A stretch of 40,526 nt of DNA from Candidatus Zixiibacteriota bacterium. GTDB taxonomy: Bacteria > Zixibacteria > MSB-5A5 > GN15 > JAAZOE01. Each line of letters starts with the position of its first letter. Positions within the stretch are counted from its first letter, which is position 1. The stretch lies in contig DAOUTW010000041.1 in assembly GCA_030668485.1 (NCBI GenBank), positions 1 to 40,526 on the forward strand, given 5' to 3'. The notes beneath the pieces were generated by a model. It searched no databases and was not told the origin of the DNA. It worked only from the letters and a program-made list of their open reading frames with translations. Below, in pieces: positions 1 to 8,406 of this stretch. Made by a program: the position numbers and the translations under genes.

Positions 1-660
1 ACCATGATGGTTGAAAAAGGTGACGCCGATGCTTCCCTGATGGGTGTGACCAACAACTATCCGATCAGCATCAAACCGGCTCTTGAGATTATTGATATGC
101 AGGAAGGTGTTTCTCGAGCCGCCGGATTGTTTATGATGATCTACAAGAACAAGACGTACTTCCTGGCCGACACGGCGGTCAATATCGACCCGACGGCCGA
201 ACAACTGGCGGAAATAGCTGAATGTACCGCCAACGAAGCGATCAAATTCGGGGTCGAGCCGAAAATCGCGATGCTCTCATTCTCCAATTTCGGCACCGTC
301 GATCATCCCAGCGCGAATAAGGTGCGCGAGGCCACGGAGATAATCAAGGAGCGCCGTCCGGAGTTGATCGTCGAAGGCGAAATGCACGCCGACGTGGCGA
401 CCAATCCTGAATTCCTGAAAGAGAATTTTCCTTTCTCGAAACTGCAGGAAGCGGCCAATGTATTGATTTTCCCCGATCTTAATTCCGGTAATATCGCCTA
501 TAAGATGATGAAGGAAATCGCCGGCGCCGACACTATTGGCCCGATCTTGATGGGGCTGAAAAAACCGGTGCATATTCTGGTCCGCACGCAGGATGTCAGT
601 GAAATCGTCAATCTGGCCGCAATCGCAGCGGTTGAGGCGGAAGCCAGCAATAACCACTGA
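1..660 (+). CDS. maeB: NADP-dependent malic enzyme, C-terminal phosphotransacetylase-like domain (5' partial)
   Basis: The reading frame is open from the first base, so the gene begins outside the window and only about the last 219 residues are present. The residues match the C-terminal phosphate acetyl/butyryltransferase-like domain that is fused to the malic-enzyme core in long (about 750-residue) MaeB proteins. Visible landmarks are MLSFSNFG, VEGEMHADVA, NVLIFPDLNSGNIAYKM and GPILMGLKKPVHI. In the full enzyme, malate is oxidatively decarboxylated to pyruvate with NADP; the PTA-like domain is thought to be regulatory (acetyl-CoA) rather than catalytic. A stand-alone phosphotransacetylase cannot be excluded, because the malic part is not in the window. 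A perfect hairpin terminator follows 24 bp after the stop, so transcription probably ends before mreB. Confidence 0.82.
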   Translation, partial: TMMVEKGDADASLMGVTNNYPISIKPALEIIDMQEGVSRAAGLFMMIYKNKTYFLADTAVNIDPTAEQLAEIAECTANEAIKFGVEPKIAMLSFSNFGTVDHPSANKVREATEIIKERRPELIVEGEMHADVATNPEFLKENFPFSKLQEAANVLIFPDLNSGNIAYKMMKEIAGADTIGPILMGLKKPVHILVRTQDVSEIVNLAAIAAVEAEASNNH

Positions 661-683
661 TTTCATACGCGTTATTAGGTGAA

Positions 684-716
684 CTAAGGCGGAAATTCAA
701 TTTCCGCCTTAGTTTT
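684..716 (+). terminator. Rho-independent terminator after maeB
   Basis: The arms CTAAGGCGGAAA (684-695) and TTTCCGCCTTAG (701-712) are exact inverted complements around a 5-nt gap, and a short T run follows. It lies between the maeB stop and the mreB promoter. Confidence 0.75.
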
Positions 717-772
717 GGCGAAACGGTTTTTGCACTGCCTAACAGAATATCGTACCGGGAAAGAAATTTTTG

Positions 773-800
773 TTGATTTGTGCGATCCTGCCGATAATAT
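773..800 (+). promoter_or_regulatory. Candidate sigma70-type promoter of mreB
   Basis: TTGATT at 773-778 and TAATAT at 795-800 are separated by 16 bp. The predicted transcript start near 807 leaves a leader of about 40 nt that contains the mreB ribosome site. Confidence 0.5.
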
Positions 801-811
801 TCAACAGTTAG

Positions 812-1876
<1,065 letters not shown>

Positions 1877-1903
1877 GCTGCTCTCAATGATTTTGATTTA
1901 CGG

Positions 1904-1937
1904 CCCGTCCGTCTGATTTGAGATGGACGGGTTTTTT
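1904..1937 (+). terminator. Rho-independent terminator after mreB
   Basis: The arms CCCGTCCGTCT (1904-1914) and AGATGGACGGG (1921-1931) pair with one G-T wobble around a 6-nt loop, and six T residues follow. Confidence 0.8.
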
Positions 1938-1958
1938 ATTGTCCAATTTATCGCGCCA

Positions 1959-1976
1959 TCAGGAACCCCTTCCTGA
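1959..1976. repeat. TCAGGAA palindrome (dispersed intergenic repeat)
   Basis: TCAGGAA and TTCCTGA are separated by CCCC. The same core occurs as a longer palindrome at 39995-40018 and as a decayed copy at 39372-39410, so it appears to belong to a REP-like repeat family. Confidence 0.5.
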
Positions 1977-2006
1977 CGATGAAAAAGACCGACCCTATAA
2001 TATCAT

Positions 2007-2035
2007 TTGACAATAGAGATAGTTGGGATTATAAT
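2007..2035 (+). promoter_or_regulatory. Consensus sigma70 promoter upstream of the small barrel gene
   Basis: TTGACA at 2007-2012 and TATAAT at 2030-2035 both match the consensus exactly, with a 17-bp spacer. The predicted start is near 2042, at the foot of a hairpin, giving a leader of about 180 nt before the ATG at 2223. Confidence 0.75.
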
Positions 2036-2040
2036 AATAT

Positions 2041-2090
2041 TACCGGGCGAAGTTGAAGGTAAGGGAGCGGTTCGAGTCCCGCCCGGGGTA
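2041..2090 (+). other. Leader hairpin with tRNA T-arm-like core
   Basis: TACCGGGCG (2041-2049) can pair with CGCCCGGGGTA (2080-2090) with a small bulge. Inside lies GGTTCGAGTCC (2069-2079), which looks like a tRNA T-loop next to a 3' acceptor strand. The element is only 50 nt and has no D or anticodon arm, so it is not a working tRNA. It may be a tRNA remnant (for example an old attachment site) or an unrelated leader structure. Confidence 0.35.
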
Positions 2091-2222
2091 TTTGAATTAT
2101 CGGACAGGCATCGGGGCATTGACAACATATTTAAAACAATGCGAATCGATAGCGGGGTCTACTCGAGCCTGAAAGGCAGGCAATGGGTGGGATACATATC
2201 GGTAGAAAAAAGGAGACGCAAA

Positions 2223-2906
2223 ATGAAAAGACTATTTGTGTTCACCGGGTTGGCGCTGTTGCTGGCGACAGCATCATTGGCTGACAAAGGAGATCATGCT
2301 CTGTATTTGGGAATTAGCTACTCTATTATTGCCGGACCAGACGAGGCGCAAAATCTGATTGGCGGCGGATTTGGTTTCAAGGGAGGCATCGGTTTTGGTT
2401 TGAATCCCCAAACAGAATTGATTGTTAATATGCAGTACACAGGATTCCCCTTGAAGCGTGAGGGATACCTAGACAAGCTAGAGGAGAATCTCAATGGGTC
2501 TCTAACAGTACCCCGGTCCGAGATAAGCATGAGCGGGGGCAATATTCAAGCTTACGGGATCATGGTGGATCTGAAACACACTCTTCCTTCCGAAGCCCCG
2601 GATACGACTGTCTACCCCTATCTGATTGCAGGATTAGGATTCTTTCATTTTGAGAATCCGGATAAAGTCACTCTGAGCGCTCCAGATTACTATGATTTGG
2701 TGATTCCCAGTTCGGAGATGGGTGAACCATCGACTGATCCGGCGGTCAGCCTGGGTTTGGGAGTAGATATCGAGATGTCCAACAGTACGAGCTTAATTCT
2801 TGAGGGTCGGTATATGGTGGTGTTTAACCACAACTATCCCGAGAATGACGGAAATTCAAAACTGTTCAACATCAGTGGCGCGTTAAGGATCCTGCTTGGG
2901 AAGTGA
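2223..2906 (+). CDS. Small outer-membrane beta-barrel-like protein
   Basis: The product is about 227 residues. It has a typical signal peptide (MKRLFVFTGLALLLATASLA, cleaved near ADKG) followed by alternating glycine/aromatic beta-strand segments such as GGGFGFKGGIGFGLNP, YPYLIAGLGFFHFENP and SLILEGRYMVVF, ending in a strand-like ALRILLG. This fits the OmpA/OmpW-like eight-stranded barrel class (OMP_b-brl type), but no specific family is recognised. The ATG at 2223 was chosen because AGGAG lies 7 nt upstream and it gives a clean signal peptide; the frame extends upstream to 2007, but that TTG is part of the -35 box. The gene is probably transcribed alone from the consensus promoter at 2007. 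Its role is unknown. Confidence 0.7.
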   Translation: MKRLFVFTGLALLLATASLADKGDHALYLGISYSIIAGPDEAQNLIGGGFGFKGGIGFGLNPQTELIVNMQYTGFPLKREGYLDKLEENLNGSLTVPRSEISMSGGNIQAYGIMVDLKHTLPSEAPDTTVYPYLIAGLGFFHFENPDKVTLSAPDYYDLVIPSSEMGEPSTDPAVSLGLGVDIEMSNSTSLILEGRYMVVFNHNYPENDGNSKLFNISGALRILLGK

Positions 2907-2923
2907 ACAACGGTATTTGTATT

Positions 2924-2966
2924 AAAATTCAAATCTAATGGTTCGAAAATCGTTCAGTACGGGGTA
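2924..2966. repeat. 43-bp direct repeat, copy 1
   Basis: Nearly identical (two substitutions) to 3810-3852, including the core GGTTCGAAAATCGTTCAG and the end ACGGGGTA. The following bases (about 2961-3004) also resemble 2085-2126, with shared blocks GGGGTATT, GGCATC and GGGCAT. The two copies bracket the orphan gene at 3061. Confidence 0.7.
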
Positions 2967-3025
2967 TTTTATTTGATTGGGATTGGCATCCGGGCATCGA
3001 CATCTATTGTATTGAATTAGTCTAT

Positions 3026-3043
3026 CCCACAGCAAGCTGTGGG
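3026..3043. repeat. Perfect palindrome CCCACAGC-AA-GCTGTGGG
   Basis: Two perfect 8-bp arms with a 2-nt centre, 17 bp before the start codon of the orphan gene at 3061. It is probably a REP-like hairpin; it could also affect expression of that gene. Confidence 0.5.
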
Positions 3044-3060
3044 GCACCCGGGGGATCAAA

Positions 3061-3699
3061 ATGATCATTAGTGACTCGAAAAATCCAATTCTAACGAGCG
3101 AGCTGAATTTATCTTGGGTGTTGGGGTTGGTATTTGCATTTATAATGTATGGCATATTAACCGTACTATTTCCGGGGTATTATGAAGATCAAAAATGGCC
3201 CCCTTCGTGCAAATCTTGTCGTTCTGTGGATCAAGAAATACACGGATCGATGAATATATATGATTTGCAGAATACATATACTTCTGAAAACACCTGTTGT
3301 ATTTATCGAAATGAAACCAAAAAAGACACACTGGGATTAGGCATAATGATAACTGAAGGCAGATACCACATACCAATATCGCTTTTCGGTATTACTCAAG
3401 CTTCTCCAGGCTACTCTAACATCTCTTATGAAGTCATTGCGGTGGATGAGCAGAATACTATTATCGAGCTGAAAGGGGACAATGATGATTGTATCTGTGT
3501 ATGGCCGGCGGGACGAGGAACCAATGGAGGTGATGAATACTTGTCAGATATATTTACCCGCGTTGGGACTAAAGTGCGTTATGGCGGCCATGTATTTCAA
3601 ATCCGTGGGGCTGGTTGGTATCGTCTTGATGGAAAATACTGGTTGAGCTGGTTGCCTTTTTTTGGCTCAACAAATCCGGTACACTCATTTTACCGTTAG
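3061..3699 (+). CDS. Orphan membrane-anchored protein
   Basis: The product is 212 residues with one N-terminal hydrophobic helix (about residues 18-38, LSWVLGLVFAFIMYGILTVL) and a soluble remainder. The soluble part carries a cysteine cluster (CKSC near residue 50, then CC and CIC) and is rich in Tyr, Gly and Trp toward the C terminus. No family is recognised. GGGG at 3050-3054 may serve as ribosome site 6 nt before the ATG. The codon mix looks more AT-rich than in the housekeeping genes, and the gene sits between the two copies of the 43-bp direct repeat, so acquisition as a cassette is possible. Function unknown. Confidence 0.5.
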   Translation: MIISDSKNPILTSELNLSWVLGLVFAFIMYGILTVLFPGYYEDQKWPPSCKSCRSVDQEIHGSMNIYDLQNTYTSENTCCIYRNETKKDTLGLGIMITEGRYHIPISLFGITQASPGYSNISYEVIAVDEQNTIIELKGDNDDCICVWPAGRGTNGGDEYLSDIFTRVGTKVRYGGHVFQIRGAGWYRLDGKYWLSWLPFFGSTNPVHSFYR

Positions 3700-3735
3700 T
3701 TAAAGGGAGAAATAATTAAGCCGGTTCTAATCAGG

Positions 3736-3797
3736 TAGGTCGAAATCCTTCGAGGCTTCGACAATTGCGACATTACAGGCCTGAAATCTTCGACCTA
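3736..3797. repeat. Inverted repeat TAGGTCGA ... TCGACCTA
   Basis: Eight-bp perfect arms (3736-3743 and 3790-3797) enclose 46 nt that contain further TTCGA blocks. It is located after the orphan gene and could act as a terminator or a palindromic repeat; no T run follows. Confidence 0.4.
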
Positions 3798-3809
3798 TTA
3801 ATTAACGCG

Positions 3810-3852
3810 AAAATTCAAACCTGATGGTTCGAAAATCGTTCAGTACGGGGTA
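3810..3852. repeat. 43-bp direct repeat, copy 2
   Basis: Second copy of the element at 2924-2966; the two differ at two positions. The bases after the shared block diverge, though CATCGGGATT is still recognisable. Confidence 0.7.
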
Positions 3853-3983
3853 GATGCAATAGAATCTTTTCTGTATCGCATCGGGATTTCGATAGTATAT
3901 AGGGAAAAGCGGGAACCCACCCTTGTCCGCCAAAGATGGCCCACGAGAGTCTGAACTATAGTCTATTTTATGGAAAAGAGGAA

Positions 3984-4163
3984 ATGATGTCATCTCAGGA
4001 GATCGGAAAAGTTAAATCGGGTAAGGGCAATACATATTATGTCAAGTGGGATAGTTCATCGCATGATGTATATGTGTCGTATGCCGGCTGGGCAAGCTGC
4101 GGGAAAGCGTCGTCGGCAGGCGATGCCATGAATCGGGCTGAGGCATACCTTTACGACAAGTAG
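3984..4163 (+). CDS. Small orphan protein, 59 residues
   Basis: The product begins MMSSQEIGKVKSG and contains NTYYVKWD, followed by a Gly/Ala/Ser-rich helix-like end (AGDAMNRAEAYLYDK). It has no signal peptide or membrane segment and is probably a soluble beta-beta-alpha mini-domain. AAGAGG at 3976-3981 lies just before the two tandem ATG codons (3984 and 3987), with best spacing to the second. The frame is open upstream to 3936, but that start has no ribosome site. I do not recognise the family. It is preceded by copy 2 of the direct repeat and followed by a strong promoter, so it is probably a single-gene unit. Confidence 0.5.
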   Translation: MMSSQEIGKVKSGKGNTYYVKWDSSSHDVYVSYAGWASCGKASSAGDAMNRAEAYLYDK

Positions 4164-4216
4164 CGCCACGCCGGGGGCCGCACTGCTTTAGCTGTGTGAT
4201 ATGAGCGATAAATCTC

Positions 4217-4244
4217 TTGACAGGCACTAAAAACTTTGTAACTT
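4217..4244 (+). promoter_or_regulatory. Candidate promoter of the LVIVD-repeat gene
   Basis: TTGACA at 4217-4222, a 16-bp spacer, then TAACTT at 4239-4244. The second box also fits the Bacteroidetes-style TAnnTT pattern, 19 nt after the TTG. The leader to the ATG at 4328 would be about 77 nt. Confidence 0.5.
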
Positions 4245-4327
4245 ATATATGGCAATATAAATATATCAAACAGAGTTTTTTCGCTCTTGCAATGCGGCAA
4301 ATGCTGCTTTTACCTTGGGAGGGTATT

Positions 4328-6412
4328 ATGCAATGCAATATCTCTAATGGAATATTTCTTTATATAGTATTTTCAATACTACTTTGCTCGATGATCTCTG
4401 CGGAGGAGATTAATATTACTCATGTCGGCAGTGCGCTTTGGGGGGATGTCAACGATTTTGACATTCGGGGCGATTATGCCTTCTTGGCGATGGGACATGG
4501 TTTGATGGTTCTTGATATAAGCGATCCGGAGTATCCGACCGAAGTATCGCGATCGTTCTTTGGAGATAGAGGGCCCAGATCGATTGACATTGAAGGTGGT
4601 TATGCCTATGTGAGTCGAGGCATAGAACCGGCGTATATTGTTGATATATCAGATGTCTATGCCCCTCAAATAATCGGCAGTTACCAGGCGGGATGTCCGG
4701 TTGATGAAATAATCCCTCATGGTGATTACGCCTTCCTTGTCCATGGATGCGGTACGGTAATTCTTGATATCACCGACCGAGCCAATCCGGATTCAATTGG
4801 GGGCGTTTTTCTCGTCGGTCCCATCGGTGTGACCATTTCCGGAAATTTAGCCTTTTTGTATTCTTTTGACGGAGTAATGATTCTCGATATGACCGATCCG
4901 TCGTCGCCGGTGGAGTTGTCTGTTTTCGAGACCGATGAATATCCGCGCTTGACCACCGTCGATGGCGATTATGCTTATCTGACCTGCGGGTATGATGGTT
5001 TGATAATCCTCGATGTCTCAGATCCGGCCAACCCTGTCCAGGTAGGGCAGTATGGCTCCAGCGCAGGCGGATTTGCCATTGATGGAAATATCGCGTATCT
5101 TGACATGGGTGGCGCGCTTGGACTTGATATCCTCGATATCAGCAATCCCGCCAATCCCCAGTTTCTGGCCCATTCCGATATAACTTCCTGGAACATGCAT
5201 CTTAGTAACGATAACCTGATTTTAGGTCACGGAGATTCCGATATAGATATTCTTGATATCTCAATTCCCGCCCAGCCGACTATTGCAGGTCAGTACGATC
5301 TCCCTGAATACTGGGCTTATGTTCATAACGAACATATTCGTACCGATGGTCGTTATGCTTATGTGCCATACGGCAGAGAGGGAATGGTAATCGTCGATGT
5401 GTTCGACCCCGCCCTACCCTCTGTGATGGCAGATGATATTACCCATCGCTCAGGTGATGTAATCGTCAAAGATCAGTATGCCTATGTCACCGATATAGGC
5501 GGCGATTACTGGGAAAATGGGTTGAAAATTTTCGATATCCGGGATATTGATAGCCCCTCGATGGTCGGATTTATTCATGATGGTGCAGCCCATGCCGTTA
5601 ATTTATTCGATCACTATGCGCTGTTGTTCGGCAGCTTCCCCAACATGCGGATCATTGATGTCGCTGATCCCGCTAATCCGGCGGTGGTCAGCAGTCTCGA
5701 TTCGGTCGCTCACGTCAATGCCTCGGTCATAGTGGATGATTATGCCTATCTGGCGGGGTCGTATATATTGCAACAGAGTACTGAACACTTTGAGATAATT
5801 GTCATGGATTTGTCAGACGCGCTTGATCCGATTGTCGTAAAGCGAGTCAATCTTGAGAAAGAACCTGATGACATCGCCGTTCGAGGCGATTATTTATATG
5901 TTGCCACCAATAATATGATTCAGGTTTATAGCCTGAGTGATAATCCCGCCGATCCGGTTTTCGTGACTGAATTGGATACCGATGGAAGTGACGCCATTGA
6001 TATTTATAACGATTTTCTCTTTGCCGCCACCGGTTCCAACGGGCTTAAGGTGCTTGACATTTCCGACCCGATCAGCCCGGTCATTGTCGGTTCCGCAGAC
6101 TTTCCCGGGGCCTACGGTGTGGCCGTGTACTACGAAACAGTCATTGTTTCCAGCAGTTGCGGTATCGAACTGTTTCACTGCGACCTGCCGACCTGTTGCC
6201 AATGTCCCGGCGACGCCAACTATGACGGGAAAACAGATGTTGGCGACGCCGTCACTATCATTGATTATGTCTTTAGGCAAGGGTCGCTTCCGATGTGCCC
6301 GCCCTCGGCCGATGCCAATAATGATTGCTCGGTCAATGTGGCCGATGCCGTAACTTTGATCAACTACATATTCAAAGACGGCTCAGTCCTGCTCTGCGGT
6401 GAGTGTGAATAA
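4328..6412 (+). CDS. Secreted LVIVD-repeat beta-propeller-like protein with C-terminal dockerin-like domain
   Basis: The product is about 694 residues. An N-terminal signal peptide (hydrophobic IFLYIVFSILLCSMISA) is followed by roughly a dozen repeats of about 45 residues. Each carries a GDYAYL-like strand and an xxxLDISDPxxP strand, the hallmark of LVIVD repeats that fold into beta-propellers on the cell surface. The last 70 residues form a dockerin-like pair of calcium loops: GDANYDGKTDVGDAVTIIDY and then ADANNDCSVNVADAVTLINY. Cysteines flank the loops (CCQCPGD and LLCGECE). The ATG at 4328 has GGGAGGG 4 nt upstream and gives the signal peptide; the frame upstream starts at the -35 box and is not used. 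It is probably exported and anchored or assembled through the dockerin-like region. The ligand is unknown. Confidence 0.88.
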   Translation: MQCNISNGIFLYIVFSILLCSMISAEEINITHVGSALWGDVNDFDIRGDYAFLAMGHGLMVLDISDPEYPTEVSRSFFGDRGPRSIDIEGGYAYVSRGIEPAYIVDISDVYAPQIIGSYQAGCPVDEIIPHGDYAFLVHGCGTVILDITDRANPDSIGGVFLVGPIGVTISGNLAFLYSFDGVMILDMTDPSSPVELSVFETDEYPRLTTVDGDYAYLTCGYDGLIILDVSDPANPVQVGQYGSSAGGFAIDGNIAYLDMGGALGLDILDISNPANPQFLAHSDITSWNMHLSNDNLILGHGDSDIDILDISIPAQPTIAGQYDLPEYWAYVHNEHIRTDGRYAYVPYGREGMVIVDVFDPALPSVMADDITHRSGDVIVKDQYAYVTDIGGDYWENGLKIFDIRDIDSPSMVGFIHDGAAHAVNLFDHYALLFGSFPNMRIIDVADPANPAVVSSLDSVAHVNASVIVDDYAYLAGSYILQQSTEHFEIIVMDLSDALDPIVVKRVNLEKEPDDIAVRGDYLYVATNNMIQVYSLSDNPADPVFVTELDTDGSDAIDIYNDFLFAATGSNGLKVLDISDPISPVIVGSADFPGAYGVAVYYETVIVSSSCGIELFHCDLPTCCQCPGDANYDGKTDVGDAVTIIDYVFRQGSLPMCPPSADANNDCSVNVADAVTLINYIFKDGSVLLCGECE

Positions 6413-6446
6413 TTATTGTCCTTCGACAATTCATTGATAAAGTGTG

Positions 6447-6475
6447 CGGGATCGGGCTCTGGCTTGATCCCGTTT
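6447..6475 (+). terminator. Weak terminator-like hairpin
   Basis: CGGGATC (6447-6453) pairs with GATCCCG (6466-6472) around a 12-nt loop, followed only by TTT. The rest of the 347-bp gap to 6760 holds a promoter (6551-6579) and a small GCCCG/CGGGC hairpin at 6712-6727. Confidence 0.4.
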
Positions 6476-6550
6476 GAATACCTTCGATAACCCAAAACAA
6501 AAATAATACTTGACCCAAGTGGTGCCAGACCTTAAATTAAATATAAGAGT

Positions 6551-6579
6551 TTGACACCTTTGACGATTCACCGAATAAT
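6551..6579 (+). promoter_or_regulatory. Candidate promoter of the IPTL-CTERM-like gene
   Basis: TTGACA at 6551-6556 and AATAAT at 6574-6579 with a 17-bp spacer. The leader to the ATG at 6760 would be about 170 nt. Confidence 0.4.
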
Positions 6580-6759
6580 ATTCAAATTAATGCTCGGTTC
6601 ATTCCAGGGGATATTCCTTAGAGCAGGAGCAATGTATCAAATTAACCTCACCATTGCAGGTCGATAAGCCGTCATGTCAGCGGACTGACAAATAAAACAT
6701 TATATATTCGAGCCCGAATGTGCGGGCAAAAGTCTTAACCCTTTCTCAGGGAGAGCCGA

Positions 6760-7650
6760 ATGAAAATAAGATTAATAATCTTACTTGCGGCCGCTTTGAT
6801 GATCGTCGCGCCGAATGTTGCATTGACGCAAGTTTGCGGAGATTTTACCAATGATGGATTTGCCGACGTCTCGGACTTGACCGCCTATGTGGATTTCCTG
6901 TGGAAGGGCGGTCCCGCTCCGGTAAATTATTCGTATGCGGACATTGACGATTATGAAGTTATCACATTAAGCGATTTGGTGGGGTTTCTTCGGTTCATGT
7001 TTCTTGGTTCCAGTTCGCCGACTTGTCCGCCGACCTATCAGAAGATTGGACCGATACCTAATCCGAACATATACCTGGATCTGGATAAAAAAAAGTACAC
7101 CAACTACCCCACCCCGGAACCGATTAACATATACTTCGTGACCAATAAGGATTTTGTCTGCCTTGATCTGCCTTTCTATATCAAGGTCGGTAATCAGACA
7201 GCCACGATCGGAACGGTTACCATCGATCCGGTTTACAGCGACTGGACGACTATCAGCGAGGATTATACTCTTAATGCATCCGGAAGTTTGCTTCTGACCT
7301 TCGGTGATCATACGGGGAATGCGTTGGGTCCATTTCCGCAAAGCCAGCCCCAGCAATTGATGGCTACGGTAGAAATAACTACTCCTGCAGACCCGGGAAC
7401 GGATAATAAAATCAAGCTGGTTTGGGACCGGAGTGTTCCGCCGGTGGTATCGCCTTATGGGTCTTCACATTATCCGATGATTATAACCTCGGCCTGGCCG
7501 CTAAAAAACGTCATGGAGGCGTATGAACCTGCCCTGGCGCCAATGGTGGGCGTGCCGTCACTGACAAACTGGGGACTGATTGCCCTGCTGGTTCTACTTC
7601 TGGGATCGACTGTCTGGGTAGTGATGAGGAGAAAAAAGGCGACCGTCTGA
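6760..7650 (+). CDS. Secreted protein with N-terminal dockerin-like domain and IPTL-CTERM-like membrane anchor
   Basis: The product is 296 residues. A signal peptide (LIILLAAALMIVAPNVALTQ) is followed directly by a dockerin-like segment (about residues 26-95) with CGDFTNDGFADVSDLTAYVD and a second, poorer loop DIDDYEVITLSDLVGFLRF. The middle (about 100-250) is a beta-rich domain resembling secreted cohesin or Ig-like folds. The C terminus has VPSLTNWGLIALLVLLLG, then a short hydrophobic helix and RRKK, matching the IPTL-CTERM sorting signal pattern (IPTLxxWG, helix, basic tail). AGGGAG sits about 6 nt before the ATG. A dockerin at the N terminus combined with a CTERM anchor is unusual. The family functions in surface anchoring or proteolytic sorting; no sorting enzyme is in this window. 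Confidence 0.8.
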   Translation: MKIRLIILLAAALMIVAPNVALTQVCGDFTNDGFADVSDLTAYVDFLWKGGPAPVNYSYADIDDYEVITLSDLVGFLRFMFLGSSSPTCPPTYQKIGPIPNPNIYLDLDKKKYTNYPTPEPINIYFVTNKDFVCLDLPFYIKVGNQTATIGTVTIDPVYSDWTTISEDYTLNASGSLLLTFGDHTGNALGPFPQSQPQQLMATVEITTPADPGTDNKIKLVWDRSVPPVVSPYGSSHYPMIITSAWPLKNVMEAYEPALAPMVGVPSLTNWGLIALLVLLLGSTVWVVMRRKKATV

Positions 7651-7676
7651 TAAATATTCTCATACAATCATAAATC

Positions 7677-7707
7677 GCCCCGCCTCGAATGAGACGGGGC
7701 TTTCTTT
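7677..7707 (+). terminator. Rho-independent terminator
   Basis: GCCCCGCCTC (7677-7686) pairs with GAGACGGGGC (7691-7700) with one mismatch around a GAAT loop, then TTTCTTT. Confidence 0.75.
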
Positions 7708-7876
7708 CATATCAATTTAAGAGAAAACCATATTGTAGCATTGACTTAGTATATGGCGGCTCCGCGGAAATAATTAGTTTGCATTTGGCAGTTAATGAGA
7801 TTTTCTTAAATGACCTGAATATTTTTGGTCTTTTGGCCGGATTGGTTGTCATAATTATAGAAAGAACAAATAACGG

Positions 7877-8404
7877 ATGATGCCGGACGAACAAGGATTG
7901 ATTGAAAAGGCTATAAAAGGAGACAAAGAGGCTTTTGCCTCGCTTGTCCGGCAATATCAAAATAGGATATTCGGGTTTATTATGAGAATGACAGCCAACA
8001 GAGAAACCGCCCTCGACCTGACCCAGGACACCTTCCTGGCGGCCTACCAGAACCTCAGCGGGTTCCGGCAGGAGGCGTCGTTTTCGACCTGGCTGTATCA
8101 GATCGCGGCCAACAAGACCAGGAATTTCATTAAAAGATCGAAACGGGAAGTGTCTTTACCGGTAGGATATGATCAGGCTTCTGAAGATGATCGCCCCGAT
8201 ACCGGGTTGGAGAAGAAAGAGCAGGAAGCGCTTCTTGTCGAGGCTATTTCTGGTTTACCGCATAAGCAACGGTTGACCTTTAACCTGCGCTATTTCGAAC
8301 AGATGAAATTCAAGGAGATCGCCGGAGTCATGGGCGTTTCAGTCTCGGCGACCAAAACCAATTTTGCCGAAGCATTGGCAAAATTAAAAAAGAGGCTGGG
8401 TTAG
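7877..8404 (+). CDS. ECF-type RNA polymerase sigma factor (sigma-E-like)
   Basis: The product is 175 residues, the size of group IV (ECF) sigma factors. Region 2 covers about residues 20-90 (FASLVRQYQNRIFGFIMRM, the DLTQDTFLAAY core-binding motif and FSTWLYQIAANKTRNFIK). Region 4 covers about 120-170 (ISGLPHKQRLTFNLRYFEQM, FKEIAGVMGVSVSATKTNF). It directs transcription of a stress regulon when released from its anti-sigma factor. ATG codons at 7877 and 7880 are both possible and the ribosome site is weak. The stop overlaps the next gene, a zinc-finger anti-sigma factor, and two Spy/CnrX-like periplasmic genes follow. This is therefore very likely a four-gene envelope or metal stress operon. 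Confidence 0.93.
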   Translation: MMPDEQGLIEKAIKGDKEAFASLVRQYQNRIFGFIMRMTANRETALDLTQDTFLAAYQNLSGFRQEASFSTWLYQIAANKTRNFIKRSKREVSLPVGYDQASEDDRPDTGLEKKEQEALLVEAISGLPHKQRLTFNLRYFEQMKFKEIAGVMGVSVSATKTNFAEALAKLKKRLG

Positions 8405-8406
8405 TG

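Noticed and set aside
2041-2090. Possible tRNA gene
   Set aside because: Only a T-arm-like core and part of an acceptor stem are visible in 50 nt; there is no D arm or anticodon arm. It is kept only as a tRNA-like leader hairpin.
7689-7880. 63-codon plus-strand frame before the ECF sigma gene
   Set aside because: It begins inside a terminator hairpin and has no ribosome site or family resemblance.
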